A stretch of DNA of 62,738 nucleotides from Chrysochromulina tobinii (lineage: Eukaryota; Haptophyta; Prymnesiales; Chrysochromulinaceae). Under the pieces are notes generated by a model. It was given only the letters and a program-made list of their open reading frames with translations, was not told where the DNA came from and did not search any database. Location: contig JWZX01003380.1 in the NCBI GenBank assembly GCA_001275005.1, positions 1 to 62,738 on the forward strand, given 5' to 3'. The position numbers and the translations under genes are program-made. Below are positions 44,324 to 54,484 of this stretch, piece after piece (positions within the stretch are counted from its first letter, which is position 1; each line of letters begins with the position of its first letter).

Positions 44324-46912
44324 ATGAATTTGGCCGCATTTTCAGAACTTGAACTTGCGTGCAGAACTTGCGGAGGTCCCGGCGAAACCGACTTTGTTCC
44401 GACGGTCTCAGAGCAGGACATGGCTGACATGTTCGCTGGTATGTCGATGGGCCAGATGACGCCTCCACGGCCACCGTCCGCTGGTATGTTCCCGCCCCCG
44501 CCCCCGCCAGAGACGCCCGCAACTGACAAGGGTTCGAAGCACCGCAGCCGCATCAACGGCTCCGGAGTGACGAGCGACGACGATTCCATGTGGACCCTTG
44601 GGAAGTGGCTCAAGACGGTGGATCTGGCGCGGGCTGTCGAAGAGGCACTCGAGAGCGAAGTGCCGCAAGGAAAGGCGCCGCTCGAGTTCTTCAAGGGTGA
44701 CGACCTCTCGCAAGGTCGTGTGCATGAACTTCTCGAGAGCGCGCGCCTGGGCGGACTTGCAGAGACGGTGTGTAAAGCACTTGAGAGGCTGAGAAAGCAG
44801 CACACTGTGCATGAGATGTGCGACAAGTTCAAGCAGGACGATCTGGTGATGCTCGAATTTGCCAGCCTGTCTTCCTTCTTCGGTGGGCTCGAAGGCAAGA
44901 TTGGTGCGCCCCTCCCAGACGTGCAAACGGCGATGAGAGACGAGCACAAACGAGGGCTCTTGTTCATTAAGGACCAGGAGTAAGCCGCTATTACCCTTCC
45001 TTACCATCTCGCCTCTGTCCGCTCACCCTTCCAAGTCCTTTTCCCGGCACTGTGCGACAGATGCGACAGATGGTTCACAACACCCAACTACAAGATCGAG
45101 ACCACCTCAAGGATCGAATTTGACTTTGTCGATAATCCCGAAAATGGTCTGACATTCGAAGTACATGGCACAACCACATGGCCAGCTGAGGACACGGCAG
45201 AGCTCAGGCAGAAGCGGGTCGAGGCTCGCAAGCCGATGCCGAAGGCGGAGCTCGAGCGGAAGAGGACGGAACGCAATCAAAAACTGAAGGAGCTCAAACA
45301 AGACGAGCTGGTACCCGAGGAGGTCGTGGCCGCCAGGCTGTACACGGGGCCACTCTTCGTCAAGTACAATGCGGTGCTGCGCGGGATCGATAGCTCCAAC
45401 AAATACCTCGAGGGTGAAATGAAAAAATATTGCGCAGAGAGAGAGGGGGGCACAAAAATCAACATGTACTGCACGACGCTGCACTGCATCAATTCCGCCA
45501 TCATCAAGTTGTCGAAGCTCACCCGAGCCACGGCCGTGTACCGTGGGGTGTCCGATAAAGGGCTTCCAGAGCAGTTCTTTAAAGCCAACGACTGTGGGGT
45601 GCGTGGCGGCGTCGAGGGCGCCTTCATGTCGACTACAGAGAACCGTGAGGTAGCCCTCGGCTATGCAACAGGGAAAAAGGGAAGCATTCTGCTCGAGATC
45701 GATCAAGGCATGATCGCCCGCGGCGCCGACATCTCCTCCATCTCGCAGTACCCGCACGAGAAGGAGGTGCTCTTCAACCCGCTCACGGGTCTCGAGGTGA
45801 AGTCCACACGCGTCGAAGGCTCGGTGCTCGTCATCAGCGTCGCGCCCTCGATCAACCTCAACGCGCTCACCATTGATCAGGTCACTAGCAAGCGCCACAC
45901 GCTCCTAGAAGATTTGAAGAGGAGTATGCTGCTCGAAGTGCAGAAGGACAAGGACGCGGTGGATGAGCACATCGGGGACCCTCTTAAAAAGATGCTCGAG
46001 GTGAAGTTGAAGAACGTGCTTACGCCTGAGCGCAGAGAAGGGGGTAAAAAATGGTACAACGACCCAGGGAACTTCAAGAAGGCGATCGACGATTTTTTTC
46101 AAGCAAAAGAATCGCTCAAATATGATCCGGACAGCAATGAGCTAGTGGGGTGCACTGCCCAGCAGGTCATCGACGCTTTTGAAGAAGGCCATGGGCGCAG
46201 GCTCTTCAAGTGGCAGCCCTTCGGTGCGCTTTGCAAGGACGGGTCGCTGAACATGACGTTCAGACAAAACAAGCAACATAAGAAGTTCCTCTGCTTCGAC
46301 GGCTATTGCCGTTGCGGTAATATCACAGAAGACGAGCAGGTGGGGGCTGGGTGGCCCAAGCCGGTCGTCACCCAGCCTTCCCCAACCTCCCGCAGTCTCC
46401 CTGAGCAGAGAGAGTCTGCCGTCGGTCACGAATCCAGGTGGCAGCCGGCGGGGCTTGCCAAAGATGGATCGCTCGACATGCGCTTCGGACCCAACAAGCC
46501 GCACGACAAGTACAACTGCGCCGACGGCGTCTGCCGCTGTGGCTTCATCAAAGTCAGTCGGCCATCACCACCCAACGCTGCGCCGCCCGCCCCTGCCCTC
46601 GCCGTGCCGGCTGGCTACGGTTATCCGACGGCCAGGCCACAGGAGATGCAGCAGCAGCAGATGCAGCAGCAGCAGATGCAGCAGATGCAGATGCAGATGC
46701 AGATGCAGCAGCAACATATGCACCAACTGCAGCAGCAGCAGCAGCAGATTCGGCCGCCAGCGCCGCCCGCCGCCGCCACACCACAAAGCACGCGGTGGCA
46801 GCCGGCGGGGCTTGCCAACGATGGATCGCTCGACATGCGCTTCGGACCCAACAAGCCGCACGACAAGTACAAATGCGCCGACGGCGTCTGCCGCTGTGGC
46901 TTCATCAGGTGA
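44324..46912 (+). CDS. R-S-E class ADP-ribosyltransferase with three Cys-rich C-terminal repeats (two exons)
   Basis: 832 residues. Exon 1 is 44324-44979 and exon 2 is 45070-46912. The 90-nt intron has donor GTAAGC, a long pyrimidine tract and acceptor GACAG, and splicing reads DQEWFTTPNYK. The N-terminal ~210 residues are helical after a proline run. The catalytic domain shows the family triad: AVYRGV (Arg377), FMSTTENREVALGYA (Ser406) and PHEKEVLF (Glu449/Glu451, ExE). This predicts arginine-directed mono-ADP-ribosylation with NAD+. Next comes a helical linker. Three ~39-residue repeats (WQPxGLAxDGSLDMRF...C.DGxCRCGFI) lie at 46208-46325, 46436-46553 and 46793-46909. A Gln/Met-rich spacer separates repeats 2 and 3. 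There is no signal peptide, so it is probably cytosolic or nuclear. It is head-to-head with the coiled-coil gene. Confidence 0.85.
46436..46909 (+). repeat. Near-identical 117-bp repeats flanking a Gln/Met-rich spacer
   Basis: The copies at 46436-46553 and 46793-46909 differ at only a few positions. The copy at 46208-46325 is clearly older. The spacer at 46645-46748 is CAG/ATG-rich. The pattern indicates a recent in-gene duplication of a Cys-rich module. Confidence 0.85.
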
Positions 46913-47754
46913 TCGATGATCAGGCGGCGGCGGATCAGGCGGCGGTGCAGGAGTCACCGCGAATGGCTGCGGAACGGCTCGCGACGGCGCACGAACGCGC
47001 CTGGCTATACGGGTCCCTCGCTCTGCAACGAGCGCGTGCGCCGCGCCGGTCCGAAGCAATTGAGAAAGGTCCTATGTCTGATGAGTGTTATTGAGCATGC
47101 CACGGTGCGAGCGGCAGAGGGTTGAGGGCATTCCCCCAGAGGACGTGTTGCTACCTCCACCGTAGGACCGGAGGACCGTATAGGGAATAGGCGAAGACCG
47201 GACCTATGTGAAATGTGACGTCGGATTAGGCTTGTTGAGCTCGTAGCGATACCTCGGAGGTACGGTAAGTGACGTCAAGTATCCGTTCGGTTCGTCCCGG
47301 TCCGGTCGGTCGCGCTCGCGTTGTGTGTGTGGGTATGTGGCCGGTGGGTTCTTTTGCGCGCGCGTCAGTGGGGGCGTCGGGGCTGGGGGGGCCGGATCCG
47401 ATCGCGATCCGACGAACGTGTGACTGTGCGCACTGTGTCGGCAATTGGCACTTTATTGGCACTGTGTGCCTCACTATGTAGAAACACCATAGGGGAATTA
47501 CCTGAGCGAGCCTGACCGGTCCCGCTGAGTCGGTTGAAATAGATGAAACCCTCCCCCATGCCCCAAGGTCAAAATCTCGCACCCCTGCCTCGCGCGCGCG
47601 GGTAACGCGTGGGGCGCGCGCGGCAGGGGCCAGGGCGCAGGTGGGGACTGATGCGCATATTCATAATTCAAAGCCATATTCACAGCCAACGGTCATAATT
47701 GGACACCCCAAGACTCCGGCAATTCACGAGGCCTTTCGTGGACGTCAGCATCTC
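46913..47754. other. Intergenic
   Basis: About 840 bp between the ADP-ribosyltransferase stop and the next start on the same strand. No gene was recognised. Sequence at 47580-47640 is extremely GC-rich. Confidence 0.5.
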
Positions 47755-48739
47755 ATGGCGGCACCACTCGTCGGCCGGCGCGTCCGCATTACCAACCTGG
47801 AGTCAAAACCGGAGCTGAATGGCCAGCACGGCCTGGCCGTGGCGTTTGATGACTCCAAGGGCCGCTACAACGTGAAGCTAGAGAGCGATGGCGCATTCAT
47901 CTCCCTGAAACCAGCGGCTCTCATCGCTGCGGATGCACATCGCACAGGTGGAGGCATGCCAGGCATGGGCGGCATGCCTGGGATGGGTGGCATGCCAGGG
48001 ATGGGTGGCATGCGAGGCATATTACCTCTGCTTCTGGCCAGGCTTGTTGCTGGTGGCGTGCAGCCGCAGCACCTTCTCGTGGGTGCAGGCCTACTATTCT
48101 TCGTGCTACCACGGCTGCTTGGCATCGGCATGCTTCCAATGATCCTCTTGGGCGGCCTTGCGACCTTCGTCATAAGGAGCTCTGCGGGTGGCAAGGGGCT
48201 GCACGGCGTTCTTCAGTCCGGTCGTGATGTGATCGACCGCATAGGTGTTGCAGTCGGACGAGCTACAGGCAAAGAGCTGTCCACTGCACAGACCGCGCTG
48301 CTGCTGGCTGGCGTGGCGTACCTGATGTATCAGTACAATCCGCTAGGCTCGGCGCCAGCCTCGTCAGGCGAGCCCGGCAGCACTGGTGCGCTGAGCGCTC
48401 CCTCGATGCAAGCGCCAACCGCCCTGATTGCAGCCCTAATCGATCAACCGCCCGAGTCACGCGCGCTGCACAGTCTACGTGGCCTATTCCAAGGGCTACA
48501 AGGACGGATTGAAAAATCTTGCTTTCGATCCTATCTCAGATGCGCCCGCAGCGAGCGGCTCGAGCTCGGGCTCGGGATTTGGGCTTGGTAAGCTCCTCAA
48601 CATGGTGATGGCGGGCTCTATGGTATACCAAATGGGCGGGACACCCTTTAGCTTGGAGTCACTCGTCGCCAACCTCAAGCAGATGCAGCCGATGCAGATG
48701 ATGATTTTGTTCAGTTGCGTCTCCGGGCTGTTCTCCTGA
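47755..48739 (+). CDS. SH3-like N-terminal domain, membrane segments, conserved C-terminal YSKGYKDG motif (two exons)
   Basis: About 298 residues from the ATG at 47755 (MAAPLVGRR). Residues ~5-60 resemble the SH3-like barrel common in algal proteins (VRITNLESKPELNGQHG, then GRYNVKL). Four GMPGMGG-type repeats follow, then two or three hydrophobic helices (LLVGAGLLFFVLPRLLG, MLPMILLGGLATFVI). The original frame then reads into unlikely sequence. An 88-nt GT-AG intron (48386-48473, donor GTGCGC, acceptor TGCACAG) restores the register to VYVAYSKGYKDGLKN, giving a sensible C-terminus ending at 48739. No family function was recognised. Confidence 0.68.
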
Positions 48740-49286
48740 GCGCTTCACGCGTCTCGCAGAGTGCACGACAGCGGGAGCGCGGGCGGGTGCCGCAGAGCTG
48801 CGGATCCGACCCCGGACAGCGCCGCGACGCGGGCGCCCGGCGAGGCGGCGCGCGCGGCCGGCGGCACACGATCGTTACCGTAACATCGAGGACCCGCCGC
48901 TGCGACGCCTAAGGCTTAGCCGCTTTTTGCCGCTTTTTAAGGCTATAAGCCGTATAAGCGACCACGCCTTGGGCCTTGCCTGAGTTGAGTTAGGTTGCGA
49001 CAAAGAGTTGAAACTGAATCTTTATCTCGCTGTCACCGCGCGGTCACTGACTCTCGGAGTCCCGATGCCCGTCCGACGGCGACGCGCGCACACCAAGCAC
49101 CGCGGAGGGACTCATCAACACATTATACACAGCCTCAGGTACGGTAGGAAACAGAAGGAGCGAAACGATGGCAGTCGTATCACGGCGATGCCAGGGGTGC
49201 GGGTCACATCGGCAAAATTACGCGGCCGAGGGCCCGAAGTAAGTGGAGTAGCAGTCGCATACGCGTGCATTCGCGCACATGCGCAT
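48740..49286. other. Intergenic, convergent
   Basis: This lies between two convergent genes. Nothing was recognised. Confidence 0.5.
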
Positions 49287-49811
49287 CTAGATGAGGTTCA
49301 TGCCCGCCTTCCGCATCGCAGGGCCTCCCTCGACGAAGACGCCATCACGCGAGAACACGACGGAGCGCGGCGGCCCAAAAATCGAGGGCGGTGCGTTCGC
49401 GCCAAGGTTTGCGTACGGCTTGGGGCCCTCCTTATTGGCCACGTTCAGCCACTTGGGAGGGCTCCACTGGCCACCCTCGGTCTTCACCCTGAGCTCGTTG
49501 GGGATGTAGCCGCTGTAGCCGGGCATGAACTTTGAGTGCAGGCGGACGTCCTTTGCCGTGGGGACATCCATGTCCGTCGCACGGTAGCAGTCAAGCGACG
49601 TCGGCTTCGGCGTCTTGCAGCTGTGCGCGACGTATGGATCGATGCCCGGCGCCGCAGGCACGTAGGTGTCGAACTTCGCCCTGTCCTCCTCGTCGATGTC
49701 GCCGTCGCCATCGAGGTCAACCACGTCCGCGCGGCCATCGCCGTCCTCGTCTTTGCCCTGGTTTGCGAAGATGTCCTTGCGGAGGCCAAGCTCATACGTC
49801 AGCGATGCCAT
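49287..49811 (-). CDS. EF-hand-like protein with a PGYSGYIP motif, flagellar candidate
   Basis: 174 residues from the ATG at 49811 (MASLTYELGLRKD). Residues ~25-45 contain two overlapping acidic loops (DEDGDGRADVVDLDGDGDID) that resemble Ca2+-binding EF-hand or dockerin loops. The centre carries KFMPGYSGYIPNE, a motif typical of axonemal microtubule-inner proteins of the FAM166/CIMIP2 type, and the C-terminus is rich in Gly/Pro. No membrane segments or signal peptide are present. Flagellar localisation is inferred from the motif and from the flagellate gene content of the window. Confidence 0.65.
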   Translation of the reverse strand: MASLTYELGLRKDIFANQGKDEDGDGRADVVDLDGDGDIDEEDRAKFDTYVPAAPGIDPYVAHSCKTPKPTSLDCYRATDMDVPTAKDVRLHSKFMPGYSGYIPNELRVKTEGGQWSPPKWLNVANKEGPKPYANLGANAPPSIFGPPRSVVFSRDGVFVEGGPAMRKAGMNLI

Positions 49812-50105
49812 GGCGGCCTGGAAATGTGCAAAGGCCAAATGGGCTGTTTTCAGTGGTTTCGCTACGAAGTTTGCCTTTTGGTTTGTTTCACGCTCATTTT
49901 CAACACGTTACGATCGAAAGGTGTCCTGAGACCACACATTCGTACACAATTATAAAAAATTTCATGTTATTCGTGTGGCGCCGTGGCGCCCCCACATCGT
50001 CGCATCGTGCGCACCACCAGGGAGATGCACTGGCGGCAGGATGCTCAGACGCAGATGTACACGAACACACACAGTAGTCCTATGCAGAGAAATCTCCGGA
50101 TTCGA

Positions 50106-51716
50106 TCACAGCTTGAGCTCGCCCAGCAGCAGCGAGCACACGTCCATGAAGGGCAGCACGTCGCCGTCAACCTTCCGGATGTCAAGAAGATATGAATCAT
50201 CCTGGATCTTGTACAGCTGCAGGCCGACCTTGACCTTGCAGCGCACGGCCATTGAAGAGGCATCGAGCGTGCCCGCCGCGGGGGCCTCAATCGGCGGCCG
50301 TGTGCAAGGTCGGCATTTGAGCGAATACTGAGCGACAATCTTCCACTCGAATCGAAGCGTGCGCAGCGTGCGAAAAATCTCGAGCATCATGTCTGCCGGC
50401 GAGAGCGACGACTGCACGCCGAGGTGCCACCGCCGTGCAGGCGCCGCCGCCGCTCCGCCCACGGAGCCTGCCGGACTCAACGCCATCACGCCGCCTCCGC
50501 CCATTTGCTGCGGCCACGGAAGCGGGGGCTGGCCAGCCGCCGCCCCGTGTGCGGCGGGCGGCGGTGGCTGGCCTGTGGCGGCGGCGGCGGCGTGCTGTGC
50601 GCCGTCCGCGACGCCGCCCGCCACGGCGCTCTCCAGCATCTCGCCGCCCGCGCCTTGTAGCTGCAGCTGCTGTTGGGTGCCCATCTGCGCCGCGCGCAAG
50701 ACCGGCGACGCACCGAGCATCTTGCGCCGCTTGTGGTCGAGGATGAGGTAGTAGGCGACCGTCATCTGGTTGCGCTCCTGCTTCTGGAGCGCCTCGAGCA
50801 GCTCTTGCCGGTCGAAGCCGATCTTCATCACCACCTCCGAGAGTACATCCTCATCGAGTGCGCGGAACTGCGACATGATCTGGTCAGGCGTGACAGAGAG
50901 GTAGAGCGGCAAGGACTCGCTAAACCAGCGATGCCGCCGGATCTCGGGGAGGGTGATGCGCTGCAGCGGATCGACCACGAGCATGCGCGAAATCAGGTCC
51001 TTGATCTCGTCTGACATGTGGCCCGGCAGCGTGAAGATGCCGCCCTTGATCTTTTTGAACAGATTGGGAATGTTCTCATCGTCAAAGGGCAGCGAGCCGC
51101 AAAGCAGCGCGTATAGGATGACCCCGCACGACCAGACGTCGACCTCCGGCCCCGCATACAGCCGGCCCGAGATGACCTCGGGCGCGGCGTAGTTGGGCGA
51201 GCCGCACGAGGTCTTGAAGAAGTCGCCGTCCTTCATCACGTTGGACAGCCCAAAGTCGGCAATGCGCAGCTGCTGCTCCCCATCGAGTAGCAGGTTCTCC
51301 GGCTTGAGATCGCGGTGCACCACCATGTGCTGGTGGCAGTACTCAACGCCGGAGACGAGCTGCTGGAACATGGAGCGCGCGCGCGGCTCCGAGAGCCGCC
51401 CGTTGGACACAATGAAGTCAAAGAGTTCGCCGCCGGGCACAAACTCCATCACCATGTAAATATCGGTGGGCGTGTAGATGACTTCGTACAGACGGATGAT
51501 GTGCGGATGGTAGAAGAGCTTAAGGATCTTGATCTCGCGGCGCACCTTCTCATCCATCTCGAGCTGGCGAATCCGATTGCGGTTGAGGATCTTGACAGCG
51601 ACCTTGTGCCCAGTCAGCTGGTGCTCGGCAAGACGCACCTTGCCAAAGGAGCCGATGCCCAGGTTTTTGCCCAGGCGGTAGTGGCCAATGCGTTGCAGCG
51701 CCGCCGCCGACGACAT
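50106..51716 (-). CDS. AMPK/SnRK1 (Snf1) alpha catalytic subunit
   Basis: 536 residues from the ATG at 51716. This is the energy-sensing Ser/Thr kinase that works in an alpha-beta-gamma heterotrimer. Kinase motifs: GIGSFGKV, VAVK (Lys42), HRDLKPEN (Asp136), DFG (Asp154), the activation-loop SCGSPNYAAPE with the LKB1-type threonine Thr169, and DVWSCGV. After the kinase comes the UBA-like autoinhibitory region (LSEVVMKIGFDRQELLEALQ). A Gly/Ala/Gln-rich linker leads to the C-terminal beta/gamma-binding domain (SPADMMLEIFRTLRTLRFEWK, then YLLDIRKVDGD). The length and order are those of a complete alpha subunit. It shares a 217-bp divergent promoter with the TPR gene. Confidence 0.95.
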   Translation of the reverse strand: MSSAAALQRIGHYRLGKNLGIGSFGKVRLAEHQLTGHKVAVKILNRNRIRQLEMDEKVRREIKILKLFYHPHIIRLYEVIYTPTDIYMVMEFVPGGELFDFIVSNGRLSEPRARSMFQQLVSGVEYCHQHMVVHRDLKPENLLLDGEQQLRIADFGLSNVMKDGDFFKTSCGSPNYAAPEVISGRLYAGPEVDVWSCGVILYALLCGSLPFDDENIPNLFKKIKGGIFTLPGHMSDEIKDLISRMLVVDPLQRITLPEIRRHRWFSESLPLYLSVTPDQIMSQFRALDEDVLSEVVMKIGFDRQELLEALQKQERNQMTVAYYLILDHKRRKMLGASPVLRAAQMGTQQQLQLQGAGGEMLESAVAGGVADGAQHAAAAATGQPPPPAAHGAAAGQPPLPWPQQMGGGGVMALSPAGSVGGAAAAPARRWHLGVQSSLSPADMMLEIFRTLRTLRFEWKIVAQYSLKCRPCTRPPIEAPAAGTLDASSMAVRCKVKVGLQLYKIQDDSYLLDIRKVDGDVLPFMDVCSLLLGELKL

Positions 51717-51933
51717 GGGCGATGCGCTCAGGCGGTGCCCTGCCTACGACTGGCCTCACGGACGCAGGGGCGCTGCGCTCGCTCCTGCCACACACTTCTC
51801 GCGGTCCGTCGATCTGCTACAGGAGAACGCAAACTTTCTCGTTCGCGAAACGTCTGAACAAACAATGTGCTCGAAACGCACAACGAATACCGTGAGTCCC
51901 GTGTGTTTCCCGGTGTCCCGGTAGGACTCAGTG

Positions 51934-52878
51934 ATGCAATACTCCATCGCCAGCTCTCACGACGAAGACCACGGCGTGCCGGTGCCACTGCCGCCCTCAC
52001 GGCCGCCGCCGTCGCGCTCCTTCGTCGCTCAGCAGCGCGGTACCGCCGATGTGCCGTCGCCCTCGCGGCCGCTGCCACCATCGGTGCCGCGGCCAGTGCC
52101 GCCCACCTCTGTGTATCGGCGACCGTCAGCCACAGCTGTAGAGGGCGGTGCGTCGGTCGCGCCGCCCTCGAAACCGCGGCCCAGCCCACGCGTCGTCGAG
52201 CAGCTACGCCAATCGAGCGGCGGCGAGCCCGTTGCGCCGCCCTCGCGGCCACCACCCACACGTGCGTTCGTGGACGACCAGCGAGAGAGCAGCTCGGCTT
52301 CGAGGCATCCCCCGAAGTCGCACGGGCCGCTCCAGCCCTTCCACGCGCAGGTGGGCACTCTCGAACCGGCGGCGCTCGCGGCGCTAGAGGCCGTCTCCAA
52401 CTCGATAATCGTCGAGGCGCGCAAAAAGTTCCATCAGGGCAACTTTGAGGAGGCGCTGCATGGCTTCCAGTACTGCCTCGCGGTGGCCGAGAAGACGACG
52501 GGCTCCGGCGACAGCTCCAAGATTGCCGAGTACGGCGCGATGCTCCACAACATCGCCTCGTGCCTGCACTGCCTCGGCGACTTTGCGACCGCCAAGACTT
52601 ACTATGAGCGCGCGCTACAGGCCTTCGAAGGGCCACCGCCCTCGCGCTTCTCGTACATGCTGTACGGCGACGTGGACCGCAAGCGGTGCGACTTCGTGCG
52701 CGAGCGGCTCATCGACATCGAGCACGGACGCAAGCCAGACCTCGACAAGTACCTCGACGGCTACGGCAACCGTCGCGACGTGACGGCTGAGCTGGCGAGA
52801 GAGCGAGCAGAGCCGACCGCATATCACCCAGATGAGCGGGGGATCTATGTCGGAGGATCGTACATTCCCCGTCAGTAG
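51934..52878 (+). CDS. TPR-containing protein with Pro-rich N-terminus
   Basis: 314 residues from the ATG at 51934 (MQYSIASSHDED). The first ~130 residues are proline-rich, with repeated PSRPPP and RxFVxxQR blocks that suggest SH3 or WW binding. Residues ~140-220 contain tetratricopeptide-like helices (ARKKFHQGNFEEALHGFQY, MLHNIASCLHCLGDFATAKT). A conserved-looking C-terminus ends YVGGSYIPRQ. TPR proteins are scaffolds. It is head-to-head with AMPK alpha. No further function was recognised. Confidence 0.75.
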   Translation: MQYSIASSHDEDHGVPVPLPPSRPPPSRSFVAQQRGTADVPSPSRPLPPSVPRPVPPTSVYRRPSATAVEGGASVAPPSKPRPSPRVVEQLRQSSGGEPVAPPSRPPPTRAFVDDQRESSSASRHPPKSHGPLQPFHAQVGTLEPAALAALEAVSNSIIVEARKKFHQGNFEEALHGFQYCLAVAEKTTGSGDSSKIAEYGAMLHNIASCLHCLGDFATAKTYYERALQAFEGPPPSRFSYMLYGDVDRKRCDFVRERLIDIEHGRKPDLDKYLDGYGNRRDVTAELARERAEPTAYHPDERGIYVGGSYIPRQ

Positions 52879-53195
52879 GTTCTTTCGAGCTGCTTGCGAG
52901 TTGGGCGCGCGGAGACGGGCGCGAGGCATGGCGCGCGAGGCTGCTGCATGGTTCTTGGTTCGCAAACGCGCCATCCTTATCCTAGAGGCGCTGACCTTCT
53001 TGGTCCTTCCTACAATGCGGATGCTTGCGCCGTACCGCGCTACTCGTCCTGACTACAATGTAATGTTTTCCTTGATTTGAGAGCAAATTCGAAGCTCATT
53101 TGCGTCATTTGTGGGATGATGGAACGAAATCCTCCAAAGGCGGTGGCCTGGTCGGTAGCCTGCGACGATCGACGGCGCGGACGCGGCTGCGTACC

Positions 53196-54389
53196 ATGTA
53201 CTACGGCGGAGAGAAGCCGAGGGCCGCGGCGACTGGGCGAAATCCGTCGGAGGAGGTGTCGCCAACTTCGGTAATCGAATCGATGAACCAGCTCTCATTG
53301 GAGCGTGCGAACTGGCAAGGAATAGGTTGGGTATGCCCCCCAGGATATGCGTACCTGCCCGGCATGGGGCCGATGACGCCTGCACCTGTGCCGCAACCTG
53401 TAATGATGCAGCAACCTCAAGTGATGATGCCGCAGCCTAACATGATGCCGCAACATCAAATGCCGCCGCCGCCGATGCAGCCGATGCAGCCAATGCCGAC
53501 CAGCGAGGGCTCGGGGTTGGGAGCCCAAATGGCCGCGGCCTTCAGCAGCTACTATGGTGGCAGAGGCGGCAGGCGCGGTGAACAGGGTGAGAAAGCACAG
53601 CGTCCCAAGCTGGGTCCGTGCTTGTTTGGTGGCGGGGGGAAAAGAGGACCCCCCGCTCCACCAAAAGCAGCACGCTCGTCTGCTTATTCGTCGGCGGCGA
53701 CGGCGGCGTCGCCGACGAGCCGTCCGATACCCCCCGGCGACCACCTCCATGCGGGGACATTTTTCCAAGGGCTGCTACGGCCCCAACAGCCGCCCCCGCC
53801 CGTGCCGCCCGCGCCGCTTTCATCGGAAGCCCTGTTTCAGATGGGCTTCGACCCGGATGACGTGGGCCGTGCGATCGTGCATGCCCACGGGGAGCCGAAC
53901 CAGGCGCTCGGGCATCTCCTCTACGCTGGCAAGGCACGAATCCGAGCGATGCAAGAGCAGCTCGATCGGATCGCCGACGTGCACCCCTCCGCGGAGGCCA
54001 GCCTCCCCATGCCACCCCTTCCACCCACAGGTCCGCATGAGGACCCCATTGCACGGCCAGGGGACCCCGGAGTTACGATGGCGTCTGATGGCCTGTGATT
54101 GCCTCCCTCATCAGGTCCGCATGAAGACCCAACTGCACGGCCAGGGGACCCCGGGGTGGCCCCGGGCGTACAGTACACGCCGCCGGAGTTTCGCGTGAAG
54201 AAGAAGCGCCTCGCCCCGCGGCACAAACGCGAAGCCCTCTCTTTCCTCTCCGAGATCGAGCAGGAGGCGCTGCCCGCGGATGGCGGGCAGGAGCACCCAG
54301 AGGGAACACAACTCTCCGGCCCTGCCATGGCCTCAGCCTTGCGCGCGCCTCCGGAAGGGCCGGAGAGTGCTTCCTCTTCCAGTTTGTAG
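53196..54389 (+). CDS. UBA-domain protein with Met/Pro/Gln-rich region (two exons)
   Basis: 369 residues. The ATG is at 53196 (MYYGGEKPR). Exon 1 is 53196-54030 and exon 2 is 54115-54389. The N-terminal half has a low-complexity PQPxMMPQxQMPPPP region. A UBA domain (SSEALFQMGFDPDDVGRAI, then NQALGHLL) lies around residues 207-250 and should bind ubiquitin. The 84-nt intron 54031-54114 starts with a copy of the first ~46 bases of exon 2. Splicing reads GPHEDPTARPGDPG and continues in frame to KKKRLAPRHKREALSFLSEIE. Without splicing the frame stops at 54098. It lies only ~95 bp upstream of the SANT/WD40 gene. Confidence 0.75.
54031..54114 (+). repeat. Introner-like intron in the UBA gene
   Basis: Of its 84 nt, the first ~46 nearly repeat the exon 2 start (54115-54160), beginning GTCCGCATGA. 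The remainder contains TCTGATGGCC and ends TGATTGCCTCCCTCATCAG. The last 14-15 bases of that ending match the 3' end of intron 3 of the next gene. Confidence 0.8.
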
Positions 54390-54484
54390 CGGTTTGTAGG
54401 AGTTTGTGAGGAGTTTGGGCACCACTCTTCACACAAGATTCACAGGAAGCTTTCGGGCGCGAGGCGTGCGTGTGACCCTTCGGT

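Noticed and set aside
44224..44967. Upstream extension of the coiled-coil protein frame by ~248 codons
   Set aside because: It is antisense to the first exon of the ADP-ribosyltransferase, which has a clear ATG, introns and conserved sequence. The extension has no domain-like features.
45107..45898. 263-codon minus-strand frame within the ADP-ribosyltransferase gene
   Set aside because: Antisense shadow with no recognisable domain.
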